This document shows positions 8,796-16,913 of a stretch of 25,691 nt of DNA, piece after piece. A model generated the notes under the pieces. That model was not told the origin of the DNA. It made no database searches and saw nothing but the letters and a program-made list of their open reading frames with translations. Position numbers and translations under genes: made by a program. Origin of the DNA: JAIBBG01 sp043748015 (GTDB lineage: Bacteria; Bacteroidota; Bacteroidia; Flavobacteriales_D; Sanyastnellaceae); contig JAYTOA010000162.1 of NCBI GenBank assembly GCA_043748015.1, positions 1 through 25,691 of the forward strand. The letters are read 5' to 3'. Numbering within the stretch: the stretch's first letter is position 1; every line of letters begins with the position of its first letter.

Positions 8796-9230
8796 TTATT
8801 TCATTTCTTTCGATCCGACCATGACGGAAACACATCCTTCATGAGCGCTTACGGAAGCCTTTTGAGCAGGCACCCTCAGCTTGACGATCAATTGCTGGGT
8901 ATTCGTCATTTTAAAATCGAATGTCCCGGTAGATGCGGAATTGCCCTTGAAGATAGATTCTCCGCTGGTATCCGTTATTTCAAAATCGACGCTTCCAAGA
9001 ATAGGGTGAGCGCAAACTACCATACGGTATTCCTTACCGGCGTAGAAAGTCAGCAATAGTTCTGCTTCATCACCCGGAACAAGCATGGCGGAATTGTAGT
9101 TGTCATTCTGAACGTAACCTTCCAATAATGGAAGACACTGGTTCTTGGTGAATGCACGGCACTGGGCATCTGCAATCAAAGGCAAAAGGAATACCAGTGG
9201 AAGTATTATTCTATATAGTTTCATATTCAT
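8796..9230 (-). CDS. Small exported protein of unknown function with four cysteines
   Basis: The chosen start gives 144 residues, with a clear signal peptide (MNMKLYRIILPLVFLLPLIA, cleavage near ADAQ). The open frame extends 37 codons further upstream, but that extension overlaps the preceding gene and would bury the signal peptide, so ATG at 9230 is preferred (ATG at 9224 is also possible). The mature part, about 120 residues, is beta-rich with four cysteines and a stretch reading GSVDFEITDTSGESIF. I recognise no family. It follows the lipoprotein gene by 16 bases and ends at a strong terminator, so the two form an operon. A periplasmic or surface role is inferred. Confidence 0.85.
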   Translation of the reverse strand: MNMKLYRIILPLVFLLPLIADAQCRAFTKNQCLPLLEGYVQNDNYNSAMLVPGDEAELLLTFYAGKEYRMVVCAHPILGSVDFEITDTSGESIFKGNSASTGTFDFKMTNTQQLIVKLRVPAQKASVSAHEGCVSVMVGSKEMK

Positions 9231-9246
9231 CTTTTGTGGGTGGTAA

Positions 9247-10152
9247 TTAGAGTGCAGTGTATTTCGTACGCAGTTCCTTGGCTTTGGTTGCGATAGCTTC
9301 CAGTGTAGCATCATCAATAGATATTGATGTAGTAGTACCAATTGTCACTGTTCCTTTGGCATCCTTGCTCTGCGTCGTCTTGCCCTTGTTTTCAGTGCTT
9401 CCGTTATAGATGTCGCGAAGAGAAACCAGATCAGCTCTCATTTCGCGCAGGTTTTCTTTATCACCAAATTTATCGAAGTAATCAACGAGGTTGTTCAATG
9501 AATACTTCTGCTCAGCTATACGCTTGCGCATGTCAGCATTTCCATCATTGGCGTAAATAGTAGACAGATAAAGTGCCTCTAACCATCCACCGGCAACAAC
9601 GATCGCAGATACTTCCACTCGTTGGTTTTCCTTGAGATAACCGTTTAGATCTGCATAGGCTTCAGAAACGATGGCGAGCAATGAATCTCTGTTCTCCTGA
9701 TTCTTATCGAGGCGTTCGATCATTTCACCCGTGAGTGCTCCATCAACACCCATTTTGCGGGCGAGCTTTTGTGCCGAAGCAAAATACTCCATGGTCACTT
9801 GTTTCTGGTCGAACATTGCGGCGTAGCTGAGGTCGGCACCGTAAACACCTAAGTTCACTGCCTGGCTCGTTTCGCCGGTGTATTTGTCGACGTTTGCGCT
9901 TGGATTCAATTTTCCAATGTCGAATTTGTATCCTTTCTCTTTTATAAGCGAAGCCATTTCTATGGGAGATGGAATGGAGAAAAAGATCTTTTGCAATTCT
10001 TTAATTCTTGCTTGTTGCAAGGAATCCACGGCTTGTTTGACCGGGGGTTGAGATTTCTGATTGTCTGTGCCGGTCTGACATGATGTAAACATCACTCCCA
10101 GACTACATACGATCACGGTGTACCGTAAAGCATTCTTCATGTGCATATTCAT
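9247..10152 (-). CDS. Predicted lipoprotein, largely helical, function unknown
   Basis: This 301-residue protein has a lipoprotein signal peptide: a short basic start, a hydrophobic stretch (VIVCSLGVM) and the lipobox FTSC with Cys25. The mature part is rich in Ala, Leu, Lys and Glu and looks mostly helical, with segments such as MEYFASAQKLARKMG and AEQKYSLNNLVDYFDKFG. No catalytic motif is visible. Three ATG codons lie within the first five residues (10152, 10146, 10140), so the exact start is uncertain by up to four residues. It is the first gene of a two-gene unit with the small exported protein. The role is unknown; the anchor is probably the outer or inner membrane. Confidence 0.85.
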   Translation of the reverse strand: MNMHMKNALRYTVIVCSLGVMFTSCQTGTDNQKSQPPVKQAVDSLQQARIKELQKIFFSIPSPIEMASLIKEKGYKFDIGKLNPSANVDKYTGETSQAVNLGVYGADLSYAAMFDQKQVTMEYFASAQKLARKMGVDGALTGEMIERLDKNQENRDSLLAIVSEAYADLNGYLKENQRVEVSAIVVAGGWLEALYLSTIYANDGNADMRKRIAEQKYSLNNLVDYFDKFGDKENLREMRADLVSLRDIYNGSTENKGKTTQSKDAKGTVTIGTTTSISIDDATLEAIATKAKELRTKYTAL

Positions 10153-10533
10153 TTGAGATTTTTGGGGTGGTTGACCATATCCGCTAATAGATATAATCAG
10201 TCCGTAATAATCGCTTTATAACTTGCTTCGTACGTGGTCATGTCAAATAAGTTTTAAAACTCCTTTGGTTAATTAAATGACTTGATCACAAGGCATTGTT
10301 TTTCTGCGAAATAAGTCGAAAAAAAAATCTTTTATCGTGTATGAATGCTTCATCGAAAGAAACTTTTATCGTGACATTCAAACTCAAAATACCAATAAAA
10401 TATTTTCGCAACTTCGTGATGCACCTTACAACCGGGTTCTATCAAAACTTCATCATCCATTACTTTTACCCACTTGATTTACAAATGAAGCATTTGAAAT
10501 TCACTCCGAGGTGAATGAATTTTAAATGCACTT
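10153..10533. other. AT-rich intergenic region between divergent transcripts
   Basis: This is the start region of the lipoprotein gene on the minus strand and of tRNA-Arg on the plus strand. It is AT-rich. The 11-base sequence CTTTTATCGTG occurs twice in the same orientation (10329-10339 and 10363-10373). A possible tRNA promoter lies at its right end. No supported protein gene is present. Confidence 0.5.
10494..10523 (+). promoter_or_regulatory. Possible promoter of tRNA-Arg
   Basis: TTG (10494-10496) is followed after 19 bases by TGAATTTT (10516-10523), a six-of-eight match to the Bacteroidota -7 box TAnnTTTG. Ten bases then separate it from the first tRNA base. A small TTCAC/GTGAA inverted repeat lies in the spacer. 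The match is weak. Confidence 0.3.
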
Positions 10534-10605
10534 GGTCCCGTAGTTCAATGGATAGAATAGAAGTTTCCTAAACTTTTGATATGGGTTCGATTCCCGTCGG
10601 GACTA
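10534..10605 (+). tRNA. tRNA-Arg (anticodon CCU)
   Basis: The 72-base cloverleaf has acceptor stem GGTCCCG with CGGGACT (first pair G-U) and D stem GTTC/GAAT. The anticodon stem-loop is GAAGT-TTCCTAA-ACTTT with anticodon CCT, and the T arm is ATGGG-TTCGATT-CCCGT. The discriminator is A. CCA is not encoded: the next bases are CAAAAA, exactly as after tRNA-Leu. It reads AGG codons. Confidence 0.96.
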
Positions 10606-10627
10606 CAAAAACAGCGTGAGCGTGAGG

Positions 10628-10660
10628 GCGAGAGCAATTACGAATTGCCTCGCTTTATTT
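10628..10660 (+). terminator. Rho-independent terminator of tRNA-Arg
   Basis: GCGAG-A-GCAATT (10628-10639, one bulged A) pairs with AATTGC-CTCGC (10643-10653) around the 3-base loop ACG, followed by TTTATTT. It begins 22 bases after the end of the tRNA. Between them lies the GTGAG-type trailer shared with tRNA-Leu. Confidence 0.85.
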
Positions 10661-10799
10661 AATCTTAGGGTGGCAATAATTGGTCATTTAAAGTGTGATA
10701 AGTCATCGCCTGTGGAAGCAAGACAGGTGAGCAATTTCGAAAAGCTTGCTGCACATCAAAGCCTATATTTGAAGCACAATCAAGCACAGTTGAACAAGC

Positions 10800-12065
10800 A
10801 TGGAGTTTAAATCTATCAGGGCGGATATCACACCTGATGTTGCTGTAAGTATTATCGGGATTGAGCCTGGCGCGAAAAGTCGAGGTGTGTATAGCCAACT
10901 CGAAATCAATGTGACCATGTGGCGCGGGGGCGATGTGATGCTATTTATTATAGGCATAGACACTTTATTTATCACAGAACCACTCATCAAATCCACCGGA
11001 GAAATTATCAAGAAAACTTTTGGTGATGTACACGACGATCAGATAATACTGATTGCAACGCACACGCATTTTGCCCCTTCGATTGAAACGCATCGCCAAG
11101 AGCTTGGTGGTGATAATCCCGAATATGAAGCTCATCTGATTCAAAAAATCAAAGATGTAATTGTTGCTTTAAATGATAAATCTTTTGCTGAAATCGAATT
11201 GCATTGGTTGTCGGGTGCGTCGAATCATTTAACCTCAAACCGCAGAAGGAAAACAAGAAACATCAAGCACCTGTTTTGTCGATTTATTGCCATGCAACCC
11301 AATCCTGAAGGCCATAAGCGTGAAGTGATGGATGTAATGAGTATTACAGATCGACAAACAAAAAAACAGTTAGGATACATCTGGTCCTTTCCTTGTCATC
11401 CCACCAATTTGTATGATCGGTCATTGATCAGTTCTGAATTTCCGGGACGTGTGAGAGAAGCCATGCGCATCGATGATGGAAACACCGAGTTGGCAGTAAT
11501 CTATTTTCCCGGATTAGCCGGAGACGTGCGCGCCGCACCTATTGTTTCTCCCAATGCTATGATTCGATTTTGCAATCAGCTAAGCTGGTCATTGCCAAAA
11601 TCATATTATCGCTTTCAAATCGAAAAAGATTATAACACCTGGTGTTCAAGTGTGGTTAAGCAATTGCGCATGGTACTGAGAGATTCGCCGGTAACAATTG
11701 AAACAAATAAAATAAAATTGAATAGGAATGTCTATCCAGTGAAAGAATTGCTCGGCATTCAATCGAAGAGTATTTCTAATTTGACATTCCGATATGTTTC
11801 CTTTGGAAATGATCTTTCAATGGTTTTCATTTCGGCAGAACCGGTATCGGAATATTATGACTTGCTTCTGCCCATCATTCAATCGAAGCGATGCTTTATC
11901 ACCGGATATTCCGATGAAGTGTATGGATATCTTCCCACAACAAAACAGGTTGAAGAAGGCGGATACGAAAGCACCGGTCATTTCTCGCGTTTCGGTATTG
12001 TTGGTCGATTTAAACCCGAACAGGAAAATACTATCATCAATTGTGTGAAACGCTTGATTCAATAG
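10800..12065 (+). CDS. Neutral/alkaline ceramidase-like (N-terminal domain) protein
   Basis: The 421-residue product resembles the N-terminal catalytic domain of neutral ceramidases. THTHFAP (residues 87-93; His88 and His90) and CHPT (His200) sit where that family places its zinc histidines, and SSEFPG (211-216) also matches. The family nucleophile motif GDVSPN is replaced by GDVRAAP (241-247), with Arg244 in the serine position. There is no signal peptide or membrane helix, and the C-terminal immunoglobulin-like domain of secreted ceramidases is not evident. Amidase activity on ceramide is therefore doubtful. It may act on another amide or ester inside the cell, or be non-catalytic. The family assignment is from motifs only. 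The gene stands alone, 104 bases before the next chosen start. Confidence 0.75.
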   Translation: MEFKSIRADITPDVAVSIIGIEPGAKSRGVYSQLEINVTMWRGGDVMLFIIGIDTLFITEPLIKSTGEIIKKTFGDVHDDQIILIATHTHFAPSIETHRQELGGDNPEYEAHLIQKIKDVIVALNDKSFAEIELHWLSGASNHLTSNRRRKTRNIKHLFCRFIAMQPNPEGHKREVMDVMSITDRQTKKQLGYIWSFPCHPTNLYDRSLISSEFPGRVREAMRIDDGNTELAVIYFPGLAGDVRAAPIVSPNAMIRFCNQLSWSLPKSYYRFQIEKDYNTWCSSVVKQLRMVLRDSPVTIETNKIKLNRNVYPVKELLGIQSKSISNLTFRYVSFGNDLSMVFISAEPVSEYYDLLLPIIQSKRCFITGYSDEVYGYLPTTKQVEEGGYESTGHFSRFGIVGRFKPEQENTIINCVKRLIQ

Positions 12066-12168
12066 TTGTTCAAGGTATTATTGCTCATTTATGTAAATAA
12101 TAGCTCAATTGCTTATGCAACCACTATCTGCAAATCTTGGTCTTCCCAACAATCAACACCTTAATAAT

Positions 12169-14547
12169 ATGAAACCTTTACACTTCTTATTTGCTTTAGT
12201 GTGCTCATTCTCGATTACACATTTTCATGCGCAATGCTTCACTGATTTAGTTTTCAATGACTCAGGAAATTGCACAGGTGCAAACAATGGCAGCGTTCTG
12301 CTGGTGAATACAACCTGTCCGAATGTAACAAGCTTCACATTGGCCTGGACTGCCACTGATGGAAATAACGGCAATCAAACATTCACAGGATCGACATTTC
12401 AATTCTGGATTCAAAATCCACCTTTTGGATCGAATGAAATTTGTTTCATTGCGACGGGTTTGGATAGCAACAATGAAGTGGTTACTGTGGAAGAAGAATG
12501 CTTTACCATGAACGTCGGAATTCCAATGATCATTACTGCTGATGTGTTTCAGAATTCAAGCGGATGCGGATTGAACAACGGTTGTGCAAACTTGAATGTT
12601 ATTGGTGGCGTTCCTCCGTACACTTTTTATATGGGCACCTCTTCGCCCGGTGCTACTTTGAATGGTTCCTTACCAATGCTTATCTGCAATTTACCGGCAG
12701 GTCCTCAATATATCGTTGTAACTGATGCCGCAGGTTGTACCAATATGCAACCATTCAATATTCCTTCCGACAATCCAGCAGGACTCACGGGAGTTTTATA
12801 CAATGATCTCAATGGCGATGGAATTCAAGGGACCGGAACCTTCGCTGAGCCGGCATTGAATAATCAACCTGTTTATGTTATTGAAGCAGACGTAACAGTC
12901 TATACCAATAGCGCCGGATATTTCTATTTACCGGATTTACCGGATGGAGTTTACACTGTTCAATTTGCAGGAGACAATGAAGCTTATACTTCCGGTGATC
13001 CGATCTCTGTTATTGTTCCCGGATGCACGAATATTCCTGTGCAGTCTACAACACCTTTTTATAATGCAAATGCCGGGCTTACTTCCTGGAGTAGTTTGCT
13101 TCAATGTCAGAACGGAATGAATACAGGTGTTTGGATTGCAAACTCCGGCAATGCCCCATTGAACGGTACACTCACTATGACCGGCGGCGAATCGCTTACG
13201 TTCTCTGCAGCGAACAATGGCACTAATTATTCTACCAATGACAACGGAGTAGTTACATGGAACATCAACAATCAGTCACCGGGAACACAAGTCGCTTACA
13301 ACCTTCACATCAACGGACCTGGAACCGCACTCATCGGACAAACTTTTCCTTTGACATTCACTTTGACTTTGTACAACAACTTGAATGAAGTGATTTATGA
13401 AAACACCTTGACTACTAATCCAACGGTGAGTTGCTCCTATGATCCGAATGACAAAGCAGCATTTCCTGAAGGATACCAGGAGCCGCATTATATTCTTGAA
13501 GACACAGAGATTACATACAGAATACGCTTTCAGAATACCGGAAATGCACCTGCTGAAGATGTGCATATCGAAGACATGATCGACATAGAACACCTTGACC
13601 TGAACACGTTTGAGCCCGTGTTTGCTTCGCATGATTATGTGACAGAAGTGCATCCCAACGGCATGGTGAAATTCATATTCAACAATATCATGCTGGCCGA
13701 TTCCGTCAACAACGAACCTGCAAGTCATGGCTATCTGATTTATCGCATTGCTACAAGAAATGACATTCAACCGGGTGATGTGATTACAAATGCCGCAGCT
13801 ATTTATTTTGACCAGAACGAACCTGTCATCACCAATGAGACATGGCATACCATCTTTGACTGCAACGATTTGAGTGCGCTCGAAGGAAGTTCATCTCAGT
13901 GCGAAGATGACCTGGTGGATGTTAGTGATTTCACTCCTTATGTTGAAGAAATATCATGGAGCTTGAATGGATCCGTTTTTTCTACAGAAAATGTTGCAAC
14001 ACTCAGTGGTCTTGAATTGGGAGAAAATACTTTGGCGTTGACGTTGACAAATCCGCTGTGTCAGGTGACCAGCTCGATGAACATCGTAGTGCATCCAATG
14101 CCTGAAGTTAATCTTGTATTTGCAGATGGGCAATTGAGCACAACTGCAATAGGCACTTATGTCTGGACATTCAATTTTGAAGTAATAGAAGGAGCAACGA
14201 GTAACCACTATACGCCTATCGCCGATGGTACTTATTCGGTGATTGTTACCAATGAATTTGACTGTGTTGGTACTTCTGATCTCGCGGTAACCAGCGTAAG
14301 AGAATTGCTCGGTGATCAACCCGTTGTTTATCCAAATCCAACAAACGTGAATAGTGTTGTACGCCTACCTTCCGGATTGTGGTCTACACAATTGCTCGAT
14401 GCAAGTGGAAGAACCATTGTTATTCAAAACAACGTGCAAGGAACGATTCCATTCGACATGTCGAATCTGAGTGAAGGATACTACATACTTAGACTGAACA
14501 ACGCCAATGGTGCTGCCGTGCAGATACCGGTAGTTGTAGGGAAATAG
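12169..14547 (+). CDS. Large secreted multidomain protein with T9SS type A sorting domain
   Basis: The chosen ATG at 12169 starts a clear signal peptide (MKPLHFLFALVCSFSITHFHA); the frame is open 20 codons further up, but that extension is not signal-like. The 792-residue product has a SprB-like module at about 122-196 and an SdrD B-type module at about 205-280 (GVLYNDLNGDGIQG, then AGYFYLPDLPDGVYTV). A conserved repeat region runs from about 425 to 565 (DPNDKA, then YRIRFQNTGNAPAEDV and NAAAIYFDQN), matching the DUF7619-type domain. The type A sorting domain is at about 717-792 (VYPNPTN to the end, with EGYYILRL). It is therefore T9SS cargo, probably a surface adhesin. A strong terminator follows. 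Confidence 0.92.
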   Translation: MKPLHFLFALVCSFSITHFHAQCFTDLVFNDSGNCTGANNGSVLLVNTTCPNVTSFTLAWTATDGNNGNQTFTGSTFQFWIQNPPFGSNEICFIATGLDSNNEVVTVEEECFTMNVGIPMIITADVFQNSSGCGLNNGCANLNVIGGVPPYTFYMGTSSPGATLNGSLPMLICNLPAGPQYIVVTDAAGCTNMQPFNIPSDNPAGLTGVLYNDLNGDGIQGTGTFAEPALNNQPVYVIEADVTVYTNSAGYFYLPDLPDGVYTVQFAGDNEAYTSGDPISVIVPGCTNIPVQSTTPFYNANAGLTSWSSLLQCQNGMNTGVWIANSGNAPLNGTLTMTGGESLTFSAANNGTNYSTNDNGVVTWNINNQSPGTQVAYNLHINGPGTALIGQTFPLTFTLTLYNNLNEVIYENTLTTNPTVSCSYDPNDKAAFPEGYQEPHYILEDTEITYRIRFQNTGNAPAEDVHIEDMIDIEHLDLNTFEPVFASHDYVTEVHPNGMVKFIFNNIMLADSVNNEPASHGYLIYRIATRNDIQPGDVITNAAAIYFDQNEPVITNETWHTIFDCNDLSALEGSSSQCEDDLVDVSDFTPYVEEISWSLNGSVFSTENVATLSGLELGENTLALTLTNPLCQVTSSMNIVVHPMPEVNLVFADGQLSTTAIGTYVWTFNFEVIEGATSNHYTPIADGTYSVIVTNEFDCVGTSDLAVTSVRELLGDQPVVYPNPTNVNSVVRLPSGLWSTQLLDASGRTIVIQNNVQGTIPFDMSNLSEGYYILRLNNANGAAVQIPVVVGK

Positions 14548-14603
14548 TGGTTAGGAATCAGAGCTGACCAAAGTTGTTCCCAACCATAGGTAGAGTTTAG
14601 ATG

Positions 14604-14668
14604 TTGAGCACAAAGTTTTTTGCGGTGATTGAACATCATCCCTAAACTTTGTGCTCAATCTGTTTTTT
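14604..14668 (+). terminator. Rho-independent terminator of the T9SS type A gene
   Basis: TTGAGCACAAAGTTT (14604-14618) pairs perfectly over 15 bp with AAACTTTGTGCTCAA (14644-14658). The 25-base interior can form its own small hairpin (GGTGAT with ATCATCC, one bulge). TCTGTTTTTT follows. It lies 57 bases after the stop codon. The branched shape is slightly unusual; the long stem and U run make termination likely. The rest of 14669-14844 is AT-rich and holds nothing I can support. Confidence 0.82.
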
Positions 14669-14844
14669 ATCATGTCTATTTGCTAAATTTGAACACTATA
14701 ATCCCGCATTACGCAATGGAAAAGTTTTATTGCAATGCGTACGGGATTCTCGAATCTAAGCAAATGAAAAAACATTTTCATCACCAAATAAATGAAGGTG
14801 CATTTTCATTTGCATGATTTGGGTTAATCTGATACCAAAGCATC

Positions 14845-15660
14845 ATGAACAAAATCGCAGTCCTCGTAGATTTTACTCGAAGCGGAAAAACCGCTTTATT
14901 ACAAGCTAAAAGAATTTCGGAAATAACCGGCGCAGAAATTATCGCTGTCAATATCAGTGAATCGCATGATGATGAAAACACCCTGCTGCAGATAGACGAA
15001 TACACTACCTCTGTTCTCGGATCAGGTATTCCTTGTCTTGCTGTAGTTGGTCATGGAAATCTATTGAGTGCGATACCCGAAAAACTCTCAGAGATCAACC
15101 CCGATCTCGTTGTGATTTGTACGCATGGAATTCATGGTGTTATTCAGAAAATATTCGGATCAACTATATTGAAGATGGTGCAGGCATTGCATTATCCATG
15201 TCTGGTGGTTCAGGAAAACTCAAGGATAAGATCCGGTTTGAGCCATCGTATTTTACTAACTGCAAGTCCTTACGATTCATTTTATCCAAAGATGAAACAA
15301 TGCTCAATTTTCGCTAAAATAATTGGCGCCGAAGTGGTCCACTATGAAATGGATAAATATTTAAACGGTACACAAGATGTCATTGCAAATCACGCTAAGG
15401 AAGCGTCTGTTTTTTTCAATGAACATGATATTCCTTTCTCAGCCGTTAAAGAAGAAGCAAAACTGATGTCGATGGGTTTCGCCCAGCAGACGATTAATTA
15501 CGCTGCAGAGAATGATTTCGATTGCATCTGTCTTTCAACAAATACGCACCAGGAAACGATGGCAATGGGTAAAGCGGACAAAGAAAAAATGCTCACCAAT
15601 GAAGCCGGAATACCTGTGCTGTGTTGCCCGGACATATTGGTATCCGAAGAAAAAATGTAA
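14845..15660 (+). CDS. Universal stress protein with two tandem Usp domains
   Basis: The 271-residue product consists of two Usp alpha/beta domains (about 1-140 and 150-271). The first keeps the nucleotide-binding pattern: VICTHGIHG, six residues, then GST and later CLVV. The second ends in IPVLCCP but has STNTHQETMAMG where the Gly-rich ATP loop should be, so only the first domain looks able to bind nucleotide. Usp proteins are cytoplasmic and respond to starvation or other stress. The gene stands alone, 92 bases before the aminotransferase gene. TTTG-containing boxes precede the start, but none is a convincing promoter. Confidence 0.88.
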   Translation: MNKIAVLVDFTRSGKTALLQAKRISEITGAEIIAVNISESHDDENTLLQIDEYTTSVLGSGIPCLAVVGHGNLLSAIPEKLSEINPDLVVICTHGIHGVIQKIFGSTILKMVQALHYPCLVVQENSRIRSGLSHRILLTASPYDSFYPKMKQCSIFAKIIGAEVVHYEMDKYLNGTQDVIANHAKEASVFFNEHDIPFSAVKEEAKLMSMGFAQQTINYAAENDFDCICLSTNTHQETMAMGKADKEKMLTNEAGIPVLCCPDILVSEEKM

Positions 15661-15752
15661 TTATTCCTTTTCTTACTTTAAATCTTTAGCCATTTAGACA
15701 AGAGTCTTGAGCAATTGCTGATTTTGTAATTTCATCGCAAATAAAATGATCG

Positions 15753-16913
15753 ATGACTCTCCAACACAATCAAGACTTCAAATCACTTTTTCAACTAAGG
15801 CCCGACATCACTTTTCTCAACTTTGGGTCTTTCGGTGCAACACCGAAAAAAATTACAGAAGACTATCGACATTGGCAGGACTTGCTGGAATTTGAGCCTG
15901 TACAATTTATGTCCACGCAAGGGCCGGCTTTGCTTAAAAAATCGCGTGAAGCGTTGGGAGCTTTTATTGGATGTGATCCTGACGATGTCGTTTTCACCAT
16001 GAATCCATCGTACGCAATGAACATCATCGCAAAAAGTTTGAAGCTGAATGCAGGTGATGAAATTCTCACTACTGATCTTGAGTATGGAGCCATGGACAGG
16101 ACATGGAATTACTATGCGAAACAAAACGGATACGTTTACAAAAGACAACCGATTCGGTTACCGCTGCTTTCAAAGGAAGATTTCATAGAGCAATTCTGGA
16201 ACGGAATAACACCTCGAACCAAAGTTATTTTTATCAGTCAGATTACAAGTTCAACTGCGCTCATTCTGCCTGTCAAAGAAATTTGCGCGAAAGCGAAAGA
16301 ACTCGGATTGATTGCTATCGTTGACGGAGCGCATGTACCTGCTCACATCGATCTTGATTTGAAATCCCTTGGTGCTGACATTTACACCGGTGCTTGTCAT
16401 AAGTGGATGATGACTCCCAAAGGCAGTTCATTTCTCTTTGTAAAAAAAGAGATGCAAGATATGTTTGATCCTTTGGTGATAAGCTGGGGATATGAAAGTC
16501 CATCACCTTCTCATTCTAAATTCATCGATTATCACCAACAGCAGGGCACGCGCGACTTTTCAGCTTTCCTCACTATACCGAAGTCGATTGAATTCATGAA
16601 GAAATATGATTGGGTGAATGTTGCGAAACATTGCCGCACATTGGCTCAAACGAACTACCTGCGTCTTTGCGAACAATTGAATACAATGCCGCTCGCGCCA
16701 ATTAGCGATGATTTTATAGGGCAGATGTGCAGTATGAAAATCAAAACATCACAACCCGAAAAATTAAAGCAAGAATTTTACGATAAACATCAAATAGAAA
16801 TACCTGTGATGGTGCATGGCGAAAGTGTTTATCTGCGCTATTCAATCAACGCATTCAATGATCAAAATGATCTTGACAAACTTTCTGACGTGTTGAAGAA
16901 AGTTGAATTCTAA
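15753..16913 (+). CDS. Class V aminotransferase (isopenicillin-N epimerase / cysteine desulfurase-like fold)
   Basis: The 386-residue PLP enzyme shows the class V layout. VDGAHVPAHIDLDL (190-203) contains Asp191 for the pyridine nitrogen and His194. TGACHKWMM (212-220) contains Lys217, which would form the Schiff base. The N-terminal FLNFGSFGATP resembles the NxGxxG start of isopenicillin-N epimerase-like members. There is no active-site cysteine loop typical of cysteine desulfurases. The reaction could be transamination, racemisation or lyase chemistry on an amino acid; the sequence does not decide. A -7-like TGATTTTG lies at 15719-15726, 26 bases upstream. Its stop codon overlaps that of the convergent HAD gene. 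Confidence 0.88.
   Translation: MTLQHNQDFKSLFQLRPDITFLNFGSFGATPKKITEDYRHWQDLLEFEPVQFMSTQGPALLKKSREALGAFIGCDPDDVVFTMNPSYAMNIIAKSLKLNAGDEILTTDLEYGAMDRTWNYYAKQNGYVYKRQPIRLPLLSKEDFIEQFWNGITPRTKVIFISQITSSTALILPVKEICAKAKELGLIAIVDGAHVPAHIDLDLKSLGADIYTGACHKWMMTPKGSSFLFVKKEMQDMFDPLVISWGYESPSPSHSKFIDYHQQQGTRDFSAFLTIPKSIEFMKKYDWVNVAKHCRTLAQTNYLRLCEQLNTMPLAPISDDFIGQMCSMKIKTSQPEKLKQEFYDKHQIEIPVMVHGESVYLRYSINAFNDQNDLDKLSDVLKKVEF

Noticed and set aside
151..10605. The two tRNAs as attachment sites of one integrated element
   Set aside because: The tRNAs differ in sequence and orientation, there is no integrase gene, and the genes between them are ordinary chromosomal ones.
10616..10810. 64-codon plus-strand frame after tRNA-Arg
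   Set aside because: It starts in the tRNA trailer and spans the terminator; no protein features.
12073..12105. Small A/T inverted repeat after the ceramidase-like gene as a terminator
   Set aside because: Only about six A/T pairs around a long loop and no U run.
13276..13848. 190-codon minus-strand frame within the large T9SS gene
   Set aside because: It is antisense to a region with clear conserved domains, and the Cys/His-rich translation is a codon-bias shadow.
14629..14817. 62-codon plus-strand frame before the Usp gene
   Set aside because: It begins inside the terminator hairpin and shows no recognisable protein features.
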